From contig JAWKRP010000033.1 of assembly GCA_041389565.1 (NCBI GenBank), forward strand, positions 1-64,000: a DNA stretch of 64,000 nucleotides. Direction: 5' to 3'. Every line of letters starts with the position of its first letter. The first letter of the stretch is position 1. Under the pieces are notes generated by a model. It ran no database searches, was not told where the DNA came from, and was given only the letters and a program-made list of their open reading frames with translations. Positions 31,731 through 41,125 of this stretch are shown here, piece by piece. Source of the stretch: JACKEQ01 sp041389565. GTDB lineage: Bacteria; Myxococcota_A; UBA796; GCA-2862545. Position numbers and translations under genes: made by a program.

Positions 31731-34133
31731 CCCCGAGGGTTCGTCCATCCAACCCGCGAGCACCCCATTCACCCTCCGATCGGCTGCGAGAACGAGCGCG
31801 CGTAGCCCGTCGGGCACGGGCTGGTCGGGATCCGCGACCTCAGACAGCCCGATGCGGGCGGCCACGCGCACCCCGATCGCGTCCAGCTCGCTCGGGATGA
31901 ACTGTGTGAACGCGCGGCGCAGGTCGGGCAGGATCGACCGGAACGTGTCCCAGTCGAGCTGCGCCAGCACGCCATCGACGGCCTCGAGCATGCGCCTGCC
32001 GCCGAGCATCACGGACTTCCCGGCGGTGAACAGGCCCTCGAGGAACCGCCCGGCGTCGCGAGCCCCGGAGCCCGCGAGGATCCGCTCGAGCTCGCGCGCG
32101 ACGTCGGACTCCCGGCGCCGGCCGAGCCCGTACAGCACGCCCAGCACGGCCCCGCGGAACCCGGGGTGCACCTCCTCGCCCACCAGCACGCGCTCCAGCT
32201 GCTCCGCGAGCATGACGGCGTCGAGCGGACGCGGCTCGAAGCCCAGCGCCATCCGGACGAGGTCCTGCAAACGCTCGACGTGGAGCTTCACCTGGTCGTC
32301 TTCGAGCGTGGTGGGGATCTGGAGCACGGCGGCCGTGTACGTGGCCTCGATCGTGTCGAGCAGCCGGTCGACGCCGTGGGTCGCGAGGCCCTCACGGAGC
32401 TCGTACAGCAGCTGGAAATCGAGCAGCGCCCGTGTGAGCGACAGGAACCGGCGATCCTCGGTGAGGGCGTCCTCCACGGCCGTGAGCACGGTCTCGAACA
32501 GGTCGAGCAGTATCATGCGCGCCGTGGACAGCAGGATCCCGGTGGTCTCCGCCGCATCGCCCTTCGCCGCTTCGACCGCTTCGCGGATGGCCGTGGTGGC
32601 GACCTCTTCGAGCGTGCTCCCGCGGTCGGCGAGCTCGATGAGCCGGTCGTCGACCTCCTCGGTCCACCGGATGCCCCAGGTCTCGGCGATCAGGTGCAGG
32701 TTCTCGCCCGTGATGGGGTCGGGGCCCTTGAAGTGCGCGTCGTCCGAGCCCCACCCGCCCTTCTTGTCGGCGCTCGCGAACATCGGGATGTCGAGGAAGT
32801 CGCACTGGTGGAGGAACGCGGACTTCCGACGGTGGTTCGCGTGCTTTCCGAGGTCGCAGCGCACGACCTTGTGCTCGCCCGACACGTCGATCCGGTGCTC
32901 GCGGGCGGCTTCGTAGTACGCCCCCAGCAGGGGCGCCTTGCCGGCACGCTCCGTGACCCGGCCGAGCCGCGAGCCCACGAGGACCCGGCGCGCATACGGC
33001 TCGAGCACGATGCCGGCCGTGCCCGCCTCGCCCTTCACGTAGGCCATCTGCATCGCGTCCAGCACGTCCTGGCGCGTGGGGTGCCCGTTGTCGCGGAGCT
33101 GGGCGAGGTTGCGCGCGACGGCCCAGGCCCCCACGGCGTCCGCGGTGCTCACGGGCTGACCGTCCGCACGAGCGAGCCGCATCACGTCGACGAGGAGCGA
33201 ACGCGCGGCGGTCTCGAACGGAGCGGGGTCGCCGAGCTCGACGGCGTCCCACACGGCCCTGCCGTACGCGGGCTGCCGATTCTGCCCGTACAGACGGGCC
33301 AGCGCGGGGTAGCTGTGCGCGCAGAGCAGCGTGGTGGTGTCGCGATCGGCCTTCGCCTTCGCACGCCGGCCCTTCGTGAACGGCAGCGCGACACTGTGGA
33401 ACGCGCCGGTGACCACGACGATCCAGCCCTCGTGGCGCTTGCGGGCCTGCTCGACGTGCCACGCCATGTGGGCCTCGCGCAGGTTCGTGCCGTCTTCCTC
33501 GAAGCTCTCGGGACGCCCGACGTGCCGCGTGCACCACGCGAACAACAGCACGGCGCGCATGAAGTCGACCGTGTCGCTGTGGAGCCCGCGCACCTCGAAG
33601 CTGGCCTCCCAGAACTCGTCGAAGTGGCGCCGCCGCTGGCGTGTCCGGAGCGCCTCGAAGTACGCGCTCTCCGCGAGCCGGCGGTCGGACACCGCGTCGC
33701 TCACGAGCCCCCGCCGGGCGTGGTCGAACGGGATGGTGGCGGGCAGCGGAGCGTCGATGAACGCGAGCTCGGCGCCCACCTTCGCACCCTCGACCAGCGC
33801 GACGTGCTCGGGGCTGTACGCCACGAACGGCCACCAGCCCCGGTACCGCACGGGCACGTCTTCGCTCGGCGACAGCACGCCGTTCAGGCCGTGGGTGTTC
33901 CGGCGGTCGACCCACGTGGACAGGATCGACACGGGAGGCTCGGTCTCCGGGTCGACCAGCGCGTCGATCCACGGGGTCGCGTCATCGGGGCCCTCGACGA
34001 GCACGGCGTCGGGCTGCAGCGCCCGGATGACCTCGCGCACGTGGAAGGCGCAGCTCGGCGAGTAGTGCCGCACGGGGAAATAGCAGATGCGGTCGGCCTC
34101 CAGCACGGCGGACACGCCGTCTGCGGGCTCCAT
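31728..34133 (-). CDS. DUF5682-family protein (YehM-like)
   Basis: The 801-residue protein resembles the DUF5682/YehM family that accompanies MoxR and vWA proteins. Its start ICYFPVRHYSPSCAFHVREVIRALQPDAVLVEGPDDA, the following FIDAPLP, and the EAHMAWHVEQARK plus VTGAFHS region match the family layout, which recalls TraB/erythromycin-esterase-like folds with conserved His and Glu residues (catalysis unproven). The C-terminal 350 residues are helical. ATG 34133 follows GGAGGAC; an in-frame GTG 15 bp upstream is possible. It lies 40 bp after the MoxR gene. Confidence 0.82.
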   Translation of the reverse strand: MEPADGVSAVLEADRICYFPVRHYSPSCAFHVREVIRALQPDAVLVEGPDDATPWIDALVDPETEPPVSILSTWVDRRNTHGLNGVLSPSEDVPVRYRGWWPFVAYSPEHVALVEGAKVGAELAFIDAPLPATIPFDHARRGLVSDAVSDRRLAESAYFEALRTRQRRRHFDEFWEASFEVRGLHSDTVDFMRAVLLFAWCTRHVGRPESFEEDGTNLREAHMAWHVEQARKRHEGWIVVVTGAFHSVALPFTKGRRAKAKADRDTTTLLCAHSYPALARLYGQNRQPAYGRAVWDAVELGDPAPFETAARSLLVDVMRLARADGQPVSTADAVGAWAVARNLAQLRDNGHPTRQDVLDAMQMAYVKGEAGTAGIVLEPYARRVLVGSRLGRVTERAGKAPLLGAYYEAAREHRIDVSGEHKVVRCDLGKHANHRRKSAFLHQCDFLDIPMFASADKKGGWGSDDAHFKGPDPITGENLHLIAETWGIRWTEEVDDRLIELADRGSTLEEVATTAIREAVEAAKGDAAETTGILLSTARMILLDLFETVLTAVEDALTEDRRFLSLTRALLDFQLLYELREGLATHGVDRLLDTIEATYTAAVLQIPTTLEDDQVKLHVERLQDLVRMALGFEPRPLDAVMLAEQLERVLVGEEVHPGFRGAVLGVLYGLGRRRESDVARELERILAGSGARDAGRFLEGLFTAGKSVMLGGRRMLEAVDGVLAQLDWDTFRSILPDLRRAFTQFIPSELDAIGVRVAARIGLSEVADPDQPVPDGLRALVLAADRRVNGVLAGWMDEPSG

Positions 34134-34173
34134 GTCCTCCGGCGCCACGTTCCGACCGCGCTTCCCCACGGGG

Positions 34174-35307
34174 TCAGGACTCCAGGAGCCTGCGGGCGGC
34201 CCAGTAGTCGGCCCACCGGCCGACCTCGCGCCTCGCACGGGGCTTCACGGCGACCTCCCAGTAGTTCCGCAGGACCGCCAGATTGTCGGTGTTGTCCTTC
34301 ACGGCCGTGCCGGCGAGGTGCATCACGAGGTGCTCGGGCTCGACCACGCCCTCCGCGAAGAACCCCGCGTGCAGGGCGCTGTGGAGCCCGACGCTCACGG
34401 CCTCGGCGGTGCTCATCACAGTGCTCGCGCGGTCGACCTTCACGCCATCCACCGTGCGGCCGGCCCGGATCTCGTGGAACGTCGTGACGAGCAGCTCGAG
34501 CACGTCGTCGGCCAGCACCGGCGCGGCGTCGCCCTGACCGCTCGCGCGCACGGCTTCGTCGACCTGGCCGCGCACGATGCGCATCTCCTCGCCGAGATCA
34601 TCGACCGGAGGCACCGTCTCGAAGTTGAACCGGCGCTTGAGGGCCGCGCTCATCTCGTTGACGCCGCGGTCGCGGGTGTTCGCGGTGGCGATGATGTTGA
34701 AGCCCCGCCGGGCGCGGACCACTCCGTCGTCGCCGGGCAGCTCGGGCACGACGATGACCTTGTCGGACATCGCCATGAGCAGGGTGTCCTGCACCTCGTG
34801 GGGAGCGCGCGTGATCTCCTCGAACCGCACGACCCGGCCGGTCATCATGCCCGTGTACATGGGCGCCGGCACGAGCGCTTCGGGGGAGGGGCCGCGCGCG
34901 AGCAGGAGCGCGTAGTTCCAGGAGTACTTGATCTGGTCTTCCGTGAGCCCGGCGCTGCCCTGCACGGTGAGGGTGCTGGTGCCGCTGATGCCGGCCGCCA
35001 GATGCTCCGAGAGCCAGCTCTTCGCCGTGCCGGGCTCTCCGATGAGCAGCAGCCCACGGTCGGACGCGAGCGTGACGATCGAGCGCTGCACGAGCACGTC
35101 GTGGCCGAAGAACTTGCGCTCGATCACGACTTCCGACCCGTCGGGATGGGGCAGCGCGCGCCCACCGCTCCCGAGCACGAAGGTCTCGACGGCCCGCGGA
35201 GACCGCATCCAGCCGGCTGGCTTCGCGTGGGTGTCGTTGTGGTCGAGGGCCTCGAGCTCCCGCTGGCACCGGAGCTCGGCCGGCAGCCGGACGAGGTCGG
35301 AGCTCAC
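34174..35307 (-). CDS. MoxR-type AAA+ ATPase (YehL-like)
   Basis: This 377-residue ATPase would drive a chaperone-like remodelling reaction with its vWA and DUF5682 partners. Walker A is GEPGTAKS at 90-97, Walker B VVRFEEI, sensor 1 IIATANTRDRG, and the arginine-finger region ALKRRFNF follows. GTG 35307 overlaps the upstream PEBP lipoprotein gene by 4 bp (GTGA). It is probably the first dedicated gene of the system. Confidence 0.92.
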   Translation of the reverse strand: MSSDLVRLPAELRCQRELEALDHNDTHAKPAGWMRSPRAVETFVLGSGGRALPHPDGSEVVIERKFFGHDVLVQRSIVTLASDRGLLLIGEPGTAKSWLSEHLAAGISGTSTLTVQGSAGLTEDQIKYSWNYALLLARGPSPEALVPAPMYTGMMTGRVVRFEEITRAPHEVQDTLLMAMSDKVIVVPELPGDDGVVRARRGFNIIATANTRDRGVNEMSAALKRRFNFETVPPVDDLGEEMRIVRGQVDEAVRASGQGDAAPVLADDVLELLVTTFHEIRAGRTVDGVKVDRASTVMSTAEAVSVGLHSALHAGFFAEGVVEPEHLVMHLAGTAVKDNTDNLAVLRNYWEVAVKPRARREVGRWADYWAARRLLES

Positions 35308-35939
35308 TGCTGGGGCCCCCGGAGGTGGCACATGCGGGCGGGGTCGGCGACCTTGTGGTCCTGCGCGAAGCCCACGATCTGGCTGAACTGGTTCGAGGGC
35401 TGCCCGGTGGGCGGCTGGGGCACGGGACCGTCGACCGCCCACAGGCGCCAGCGGTACTTGTGCACACTGCCCGGGCAGCTGCCGAGGTAGCCCTCGTAGC
35501 CGAAGCCGTTCGTGGCCTCTCCAGCGCCCGCAGGCGGCGTGTTCGTGATGAGCTCCCCCGAGATCCCGGCGGCGAGACCGGTCTCGCTCACGGGGATGTC
35601 GTAGATCGCCCAGTGCGGGAAGTCGCCGGCATCGGGGTCGTCGAACACGAGCACGAGGTGCGTGGCCCCGGCGGGCACGCCCTCCCACACGAGCTGCGGG
35701 TTCGAGCCGCTGCACATGTACTCGGCGGGGAGCCAGAACTCACACTCGTCTTCGCGCGGCATGCCGGCGCTGGACGCGAGGTCGGGTGAGGACAGCGCGA
35801 ACGGCACGAAGTCGGTGTCGACATCCGTGTCGGTGTCGGTATCCGCGTCGGTGTCGGTGTCGGCATCGGACTCGGCGTCCACATCGGGCTCGCCGTTCTT
35901 GCAGGCGATGAAGACGAGCGTACAGAGCCACCAGCGCAT
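35304..35939 (-). CDS. PEBP (YbhB/YbcL, Raf-kinase-inhibitor-like) lipoprotein
   Basis: The 211-residue protein has a lipoprotein signal MRWWLCTLVFIAC (Cys13), an Asp/Thr/Ala linker of about 20 residues, and a phosphatidylethanolamine-binding-protein fold. The latter shows PQLVWEGVPAGATHLVLVFDDPDA, FPHWAIYDIP and the later SVHKYRWRLWAVD, equivalent to the anion-binding DPDxP...HW and G-x-H-x-Y motifs. It would sit on the outer membrane and bind a phospholipid-like or anionic ligand. It precedes and overlaps the MoxR gene. ATG 35939 follows GGAGGT. Confidence 0.9.
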   Translation of the reverse strand: MRWWLCTLVFIACKNGEPDVDAESDADTDTDADTDTDTDVDTDFVPFALSSPDLASSAGMPREDECEFWLPAEYMCSGSNPQLVWEGVPAGATHLVLVFDDPDAGDFPHWAIYDIPVSETGLAAGISGELITNTPPAGAGEATNGFGYEGYLGSCPGSVHKYRWRLWAVDGPVPQPPTGQPSNQFSQIVGFAQDHKVADPARMCHLRGPQQ

Positions 35940-35968
35940 GTCGACCTCCGTGCGGGACTCCTAAGCGA

Positions 35969-37945
35969 TCAGGCCGGCAGGTGCTCGCGCAGCACGCGCG
36001 CGAGGGCGTCGAGGCTCAGCGGCTTGTCGAGGTGCGCCGCCATGCCCGCAGCCAGACACTCCTCGCGCTGCTCTTCGAGGTTCGAAGCCGATAGCGCCAC
36101 GATCACCGGCGGGCTCTCCATGGTGGTGAGGATGGCGCGTGCGGCCTCGATCCCGGACATCCCGGGCATCATGACGTCCATCAGCACGAGGTCGAACGCC
36201 CCCGTGGCCGCTTGCTCGATGGCGGCTTCCCCACTGTCGACCGAGGCGACGACCAGACCGAGCCGCTCCACCATGAGGGACGCGATCTGGCAGTTCACCG
36301 GGCTGTCGTCGACCACGAGCACGCGAGCGTGCCCGAGGGGCTGCGGGGTGGGCGCGGACGGGAGCGACGGGCCCTCGAGCAGGACGCGCAGCGCGTCACG
36401 GCGTGCCGGCTCGAACAGGAGGTCGGTGAGGCCGAGCTCACGGGCGCGTGGCCGCACGTCGCGGTCGGCGACGGACGTGAGCAGCACCCGCGGGACCCCC
36501 GGATAGCGCACCTTCGCCCGCTGGATGACATCCGACAGCCGCGGATGTCGTGCCGCGAAGACCACGAGGCTGGGCTCGGGACCGCTGGCCGTCGGCGCGA
36601 CACAGCCGATGCCCAGGCTCCGCGCGGCCGTGACGAACGTGGGGGGCACGGGATCGGCATCGAACAGCACCGCGTGCCGGGTGACCGGCGTCGTCCGCCC
36701 TCCCCCGTCCACGAGCGGAACGGTGAACACGAACGTCGACCCGAGCCCGGCCGAGCTCGACGCCTTCACGTCCCCGCCCATCCGCCGCGCGAGCCGCCGG
36801 GAGAGCGCCAGCCCCAGCCCCGACCCGCCCGGGCCGCCCGCATCCCCCTGCCAGAACGGCTCGAACAGCATGCGCATCGTCTCGGCGTCCATGCCATCGC
36901 CCGTGTCGCGCACCGCGAACGCGATCCGCCCGTCTGCATCGGACCCCGCGCGCGACACCCCCACGACCACGGACCCCTGGTGGGTGTGCTTCACCGCATT
37001 GCCGACGAGGTTCACGAGCACCTGACGCACCCGGATGGGGTCGCCGACGAACGTGGTGGGCACGTCGTCGTCGATGTGGGACGAGATGCGGATGTCGCGG
37101 TCCCAGGCGATCACGGCGAACAGGTCGAGGGTGTCTTCGAGCACGTCGAGGAGCTCGAACCGCACCTCCACGAGCTCGAGTGCGTCCGCGTCGAGCCGGG
37201 CGAGGTCGAGCACGCGATTCACGACCTCCACGAGCCCGTCGGCCGACTGACGGATCACGCGCACGGCCTCCCGCTGCTGGGGGTCGAGGTCGCTGTCGAT
37301 CAGCACGTCGGCCATGCCGATCGCCCCGTGCAGCGGCGTGCGGATCTCGTGGCTCATGCGCCACAGGAAGCGCAGGCGCTCGTCGGCGGAGTCGACCGCC
37401 TGGTCACGGGCCCGCGCGAGGGCGTGGTGCGCTTCGTCCCACGAGAAGCGGGCCGACACGGCGATCGCCCCGAGGAGGAGCACGGCACCGGCGTCGAAGA
37501 ACGCATCGAGCGCGGTGGCGTCGGCGAGCACGGGGACCGGCGCGACGCGCTCGATGACGTGCAGGCCGAGGACGGCCGCGATGCACACGAGCATCCAGAG
37601 CACCGCCTGCACGAAGCCCTCGTTGTACGCCGCGATCGCAGGCATGACCACGAGGAACACCGTGAGGCCGGAGCTCCCCATGCCCGTGACGAGCGATGCG
37701 ACGAAGATCAGGGCCGTTCCGGCGCCCATGCACGCGCCGATGACGACGCGCGCGCTCCGTGGATACCGGCGGATCGCGAGCGTGCCCGCGAGCGCGACCC
37801 CGCACCACGCGCCCGACAGGACGCACATCAGCGGAGATCCGAGCAGCGCCCACAACCCGACGAACGCCCCGGCCACCGCCCCGCTGACGAACAGGTAGGT
37901 GGTGAACCCCGACACGTCGGGGGTTCCGGGGCCGTTCGTGTGCAT
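35969..37945 (-). CDS. Hybrid sensor histidine kinase
   Basis: The 658-residue protein has about five membrane helices in residues 14-165 with almost no periplasmic loops, so it would sense membrane or intramembrane cues. A HisKA domain follows with MSHEIRTPLHG (phospho-accepting His199), then a HATPase with NLVGNAVKHT, VRDTGDGMD and GGSGLGLALS. A receiver-like spacer with a degenerate acceptor and a canonical C-terminal receiver (VLVVDDSPVN, acceptor Asp in LVLMDVMMPGMSG, late Lys in LDKPLS) complete it. No separate output regulator is adjacent. ATG 37945 has GGAGAAG before it; an in-frame GTG lies 9 bp upstream. It diverges from the next gene by only 28 bp. Confidence 0.92.
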   Translation of the reverse strand: MHTNGPGTPDVSGFTTYLFVSGAVAGAFVGLWALLGSPLMCVLSGAWCGVALAGTLAIRRYPRSARVVIGACMGAGTALIFVASLVTGMGSSGLTVFLVVMPAIAAYNEGFVQAVLWMLVCIAAVLGLHVIERVAPVPVLADATALDAFFDAGAVLLLGAIAVSARFSWDEAHHALARARDQAVDSADERLRFLWRMSHEIRTPLHGAIGMADVLIDSDLDPQQREAVRVIRQSADGLVEVVNRVLDLARLDADALELVEVRFELLDVLEDTLDLFAVIAWDRDIRISSHIDDDVPTTFVGDPIRVRQVLVNLVGNAVKHTHQGSVVVGVSRAGSDADGRIAFAVRDTGDGMDAETMRMLFEPFWQGDAGGPGGSGLGLALSRRLARRMGGDVKASSSAGLGSTFVFTVPLVDGGGRTTPVTRHAVLFDADPVPPTFVTAARSLGIGCVAPTASGPEPSLVVFAARHPRLSDVIQRAKVRYPGVPRVLLTSVADRDVRPRARELGLTDLLFEPARRDALRVLLEGPSLPSAPTPQPLGHARVLVVDDSPVNCQIASLMVERLGLVVASVDSGEAAIEQAATGAFDLVLMDVMMPGMSGIEAARAILTTMESPPVIVALSASNLEEQREECLAAGMAAHLDKPLSLDALARVLREHLPA

Positions 37946-37961
37946 CTTCTCCACGCGAGGC

Positions 37962-37967
37962 TATCGT
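37962..37967 (+). promoter_or_regulatory. -10 element of predicted leaderless promoter (lipoprotein/TonB receptor unit)
   Basis: TATCGT, then six bases and ATG 37974. It lies within the 28-bp gap between divergent genes, so any -35 must overlap the histidine-kinase start. Confidence 0.5.
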
Positions 37968-37973
37968 GCCCGC

Positions 37974-38969
37974 ATGTGGCAGGTGCTCGCCATGCTGGTC
38001 GGATGTCAGGCCCCGTTCGGCCGCGACCGTCACGACCTCGTCGGCTCGCGGATCGCGGCGGTCACCGCACGAACCGAGGACGGCGCGGTGCATCCGCGCC
38101 TGGCGCTCGTGGTCGAGGGGCGGGCCTGGTCCGACGAGCCCGCGTCGATCGACTGGTTCTGGATCGAGCGCGAAGGCGATGCGGCGGATCTGGTGTCCGG
38201 CACGTTCGGCGTGGGGCTCGGGCCGGCGCCGCGCATCCCGATCGCGGGAGAGCGCCTGGGCGTCGTGGTGGACGTGGGCGGAGAGGTGCTGCGCGCCGAG
38301 CTCGAGATCGCCGGGCGTACGGAGTCCGACGTGCGCCTGACGACCGCTTCGCTCGACCTGTCGCTCGCCACGGTGGCGGGCGAGGATCTCGCGCTCGACG
38401 CCCGGCGCCAGCGTGCCGGAACCCCGTCGCACCGCGTGGAGCCCGGTGGGTTCGCGCGCTTCACGCTCGAAGGCGCGGGCACCGACGGGCTCGGGCGCTT
38501 CATGGCCACCGGAGACGGCACGTTCTTCGAGCTCGACCCGAAAACGGCCGACTGGGTGGCCGGCGAGCTGGTGGTCGACGACCTCGAGATCGAAGAGAGC
38601 ACCGAAGGCGAGCCTGGCGTGATCACGGCGGTGGCCGTCGAGATCGCGCCGTCCCGGTCGGGCTTCGCGGCGGCCGACCTGTTCGTGGGCACCGACAGGC
38701 CGGGCGTGTGGGCGCACGACCGCTTCCTGCCCACCGACACTCCGCTCGGGGGCACGGTGTGGGCGACGCTCGAGGCCGATGACGCGTCCCCCACCGGGCT
38801 GGCGCTCGCGGACATCGAGGCCGCTGCACCGTCCGACACCTGGAGCGCGTCCGGGCTCGACTGCGACGGAATCTCCGGCGACCGGTTCGAGCCGGGCTGG
38901 CTCCTGGAGCACCGGTGCCTGCGGGGTGCGGTGGTCGGCGAGCGGGTGATGATCGAGGTCGATCCTTGA
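37974..38969 (+). CDS. Hypothetical lipoprotein, 331 aa, partner of a TonB-dependent receptor
   Basis: I do not recognise this family. The 331-residue product has a signal MWQVLAMLVGC (Cys11) and a mature, beta-rich acidic domain with one late Cys pair (LDCDG, HRCLRG). The end overlaps the receptor gene by 4 bp (TTGA), so it is probably a surface or periplasmic substrate-binding partner of that receptor. It has no Shine-Dalgarno and is predicted leaderless. Confidence 0.75.
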   Translation: MWQVLAMLVGCQAPFGRDRHDLVGSRIAAVTARTEDGAVHPRLALVVEGRAWSDEPASIDWFWIEREGDAADLVSGTFGVGLGPAPRIPIAGERLGVVVDVGGEVLRAELEIAGRTESDVRLTTASLDLSLATVAGEDLALDARRQRAGTPSHRVEPGGFARFTLEGAGTDGLGRFMATGDGTFFELDPKTADWVAGELVVDDLEIEESTEGEPGVITAVAVEIAPSRSGFAAADLFVGTDRPGVWAHDRFLPTDTPLGGTVWATLEADDASPTGLALADIEAAAPSDTWSASGLDCDGISGDRFEPGWLLEHRCLRGAVVGERVMIEVDP

Positions 38970-41122
38970 TCCTGTCCCTGTGTGCCGCACTGGCGTCCCC
39001 GGTCGACCTGCGCGTCATGGAGCGCGGCTCGGGTGACCCCGTGCGCGCGACGGTGGAGGTCGGCGAGCTCACGGTGGTCACCGACGAAGAGGGTCGCGTG
39101 ACGCTCGATCTCGACGGCCCCGTGCAGCTCGTGGTGTCGGCAGAGGGCATGCGCACGGCGGAGATCGAGGTCACCCCTCCGATCGACAAGCCGGTGCGGG
39201 TGTTCCTGCAGCGCGGGCGGGGTCCGCTCGTGGTCATCGTGGAGGCGTTCCGACCGACGCCCGACGTGAGCCGCCAGGTGGTCGACGCCGAGATGGCGTA
39301 CGAGACGCCGGGGAACCTCGAAGACGCCGTGAGGCTCGTGCAGTCGCTGCCGGGCGTGGCCGTGCAGCGGGAGTACTCGCCGAGCGCGGGAACCCTCACG
39401 ATCCGCGGGTCTGCGCCGCACGACAGCCGCTACTACCTCGATGGGATCGAGGTCCCGTACCTGTACCACTTCAACCAGTACGCCTCGGTGTTCCCGGCCA
39501 GCCAGCTCGGGCAGCTGGAGCTGTACAGCAGCACGTTCGGCGCCCGCTACGGCGACAGCGTGGGGGCCATCGTCGAAGCGGAGACGGCCCGCGAGCGCCC
39601 GGAGGGGGTGCACGGCTCGGCGTTCGTGAACTTCGTCATCGCGGGCGGCGAGGTGCGAGCGCCGGTCGGCCGCAAGTGGTGGGTCGCCGCCAGCGGTCGC
39701 CGCTCGTACCAGGACCTCGGCGGCGAGCAGAGCGCCCAGTACACCGTGTGGCCCGTGTTCGCGGACTGGGCGCTGCGCGCGGAGCACGGCGACGCCCGGC
39801 GCGGCACGGGCTTCTTCGTGTGGGGCGCGTCCGACAGCTACAACCGGGCCGCGGGGGAGCTCGACCTGCTCGATCCCGTCGAGGCCGAGCAGACCCCACA
39901 GTTCGCCTACAAGCGGAGCTTCCAGGTCGCCGGGGTCCGCCACCACTGGAACGCGGGCGACGACTGGGGGCGGCTCGTCGTCGGCGTGGTCGACGACCGG
40001 CTCCGCGGAGAGCTGTCGAGCAACGGCGCTCAGCGCCAGCACACGCTGTCCCTACGGTCGCGCCTCGACACCAGCCGGCGCTTCGGCGCGTTCTCCGGGT
40101 GGGATCTCGGGTACGAGCTCGAGACGGAGCGCACCGACCTCGAGGTGGAGGACCCCGGGTTCGGGCGCGTGCTCGTGGCCGAAGAAGCGCCCGCGCTCGC
40201 CCGCGGGGTCGCCGTCGACGACCGGATCGCACGCACGAAGGGCGGGCTCTACGGCACGCTCCACACGGGCTTCGAGCGGGTGCGCATCATGCCGTCCGTG
40301 CGACTCGGGTTCGACAGCACGTCCACCAGTGCGACCTTCGAGCCTCGCCTCGCGGCCCGGTGGCGGGTGGGCGACAGCACGGAGATCCGCGCCGCTGGAG
40401 GCCGCTACGCACAGCGACCGCCCACGGAGCACCTGTTCGCGGGCACGGGCGACCCGAAGTTCCCGACCACCACGAGCTGGCAGGCCGCCGCGGCGATCGA
40501 GCAGACCCTCGCGGGTCGGCTCACCGTGAACGTCGAGGCGTACCGGAAGTGGCTCGAGAACGTGATGGCGTTCCCCATCGACGGTCCGGCCGAGATCCTC
40601 GAGCGCGGGGACGCCTACGGAGTCGAGCTCACGTGGAGGTACCGCATCCAGGAGGTGATGTTCTTCCACGGCTGGGCCGCGTACGCGCGCAGCACAGTGG
40701 GAGAGCGCAACTCCACCCGGGACTCCCGGCGGTGGGCCGACGGCGACCAGCCCGTGAACCTCGGCCTGGTGATCTCGTGGGACCCGACCCCGAAGCTCAA
40801 CGTGGGCGCCCGCTATCGCCTCGGATCGGGGCTGCCGTACACCCCGCTCGACGGGAGCGTGTACGACGCGTCGACCGACGGCTGGATCCCCACGCCCGGC
40901 CCCGACAACAGCGCACGCCTGCCGCTGTACCAGAAGCTCGACCTGCGCGTGGCCCTCACCTTCCCCTTCAATCGGTGGAAGCTCACGACCAGCGCCGAGC
41001 TCTGGTACGTGCCGAAGGCGTCCGCCCAGCTCTATCCAGCCTGGAACTACGACTACACGGAGCAGGACTGGGTGCGCGGCCCCACCCTGCTCCCGCTGCT
41101 CGGCGCACGCGCGCAGTTCTGA
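38966..41122 (+). CDS. TonB-dependent outer-membrane receptor
   Basis: The 718-residue protein has a short signal (MILSLCAALAS) and a carboxypeptidase-regulatory-like beta domain (~12-90). The plug follows at ~100-210 (SLPGVAVQREYSPSAG, TIRGSAPHDSRYYLDGIEVPYLYHF, SSTFGARYGDSVG), then a ~500-residue beta-barrel ending in an aromatic residue (LGARAQF). It would import a siderophore, glycan or similar ligand using TonB/ExbBD energy; no energising genes are nearby. TTG 38966 overlaps the lipoprotein stop (TTGA). Confidence 0.9.
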   Translation: MILSLCAALASPVDLRVMERGSGDPVRATVEVGELTVVTDEEGRVTLDLDGPVQLVVSAEGMRTAEIEVTPPIDKPVRVFLQRGRGPLVVIVEAFRPTPDVSRQVVDAEMAYETPGNLEDAVRLVQSLPGVAVQREYSPSAGTLTIRGSAPHDSRYYLDGIEVPYLYHFNQYASVFPASQLGQLELYSSTFGARYGDSVGAIVEAETARERPEGVHGSAFVNFVIAGGEVRAPVGRKWWVAASGRRSYQDLGGEQSAQYTVWPVFADWALRAEHGDARRGTGFFVWGASDSYNRAAGELDLLDPVEAEQTPQFAYKRSFQVAGVRHHWNAGDDWGRLVVGVVDDRLRGELSSNGAQRQHTLSLRSRLDTSRRFGAFSGWDLGYELETERTDLEVEDPGFGRVLVAEEAPALARGVAVDDRIARTKGGLYGTLHTGFERVRIMPSVRLGFDSTSTSATFEPRLAARWRVGDSTEIRAAGGRYAQRPPTEHLFAGTGDPKFPTTTSWQAAAAIEQTLAGRLTVNVEAYRKWLENVMAFPIDGPAEILERGDAYGVELTWRYRIQEVMFFHGWAAYARSTVGERNSTRDSRRWADGDQPVNLGLVISWDPTPKLNVGARYRLGSGLPYTPLDGSVYDASTDGWIPTPGPDNSARLPLYQKLDLRVALTFPFNRWKLTTSAELWYVPKASAQLYPAWNYDYTEQDWVRGPTLLPLLGARAQF

Positions 41123-41125
41123 CGG

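Noticed and set aside
32166..34487. 773-codon plus-strand frame opposite the DUF5682 gene
   Set aside because: Antisense shadow with a His/Arg/Val-rich translation; DUF5682 and its operon context are convincing on the minus strand.
36212..38782. 856-codon plus-strand frame across the histidine kinase
   Set aside because: Opposite a complete hybrid kinase. The translation has no domain and crosses the divergent promoter region.
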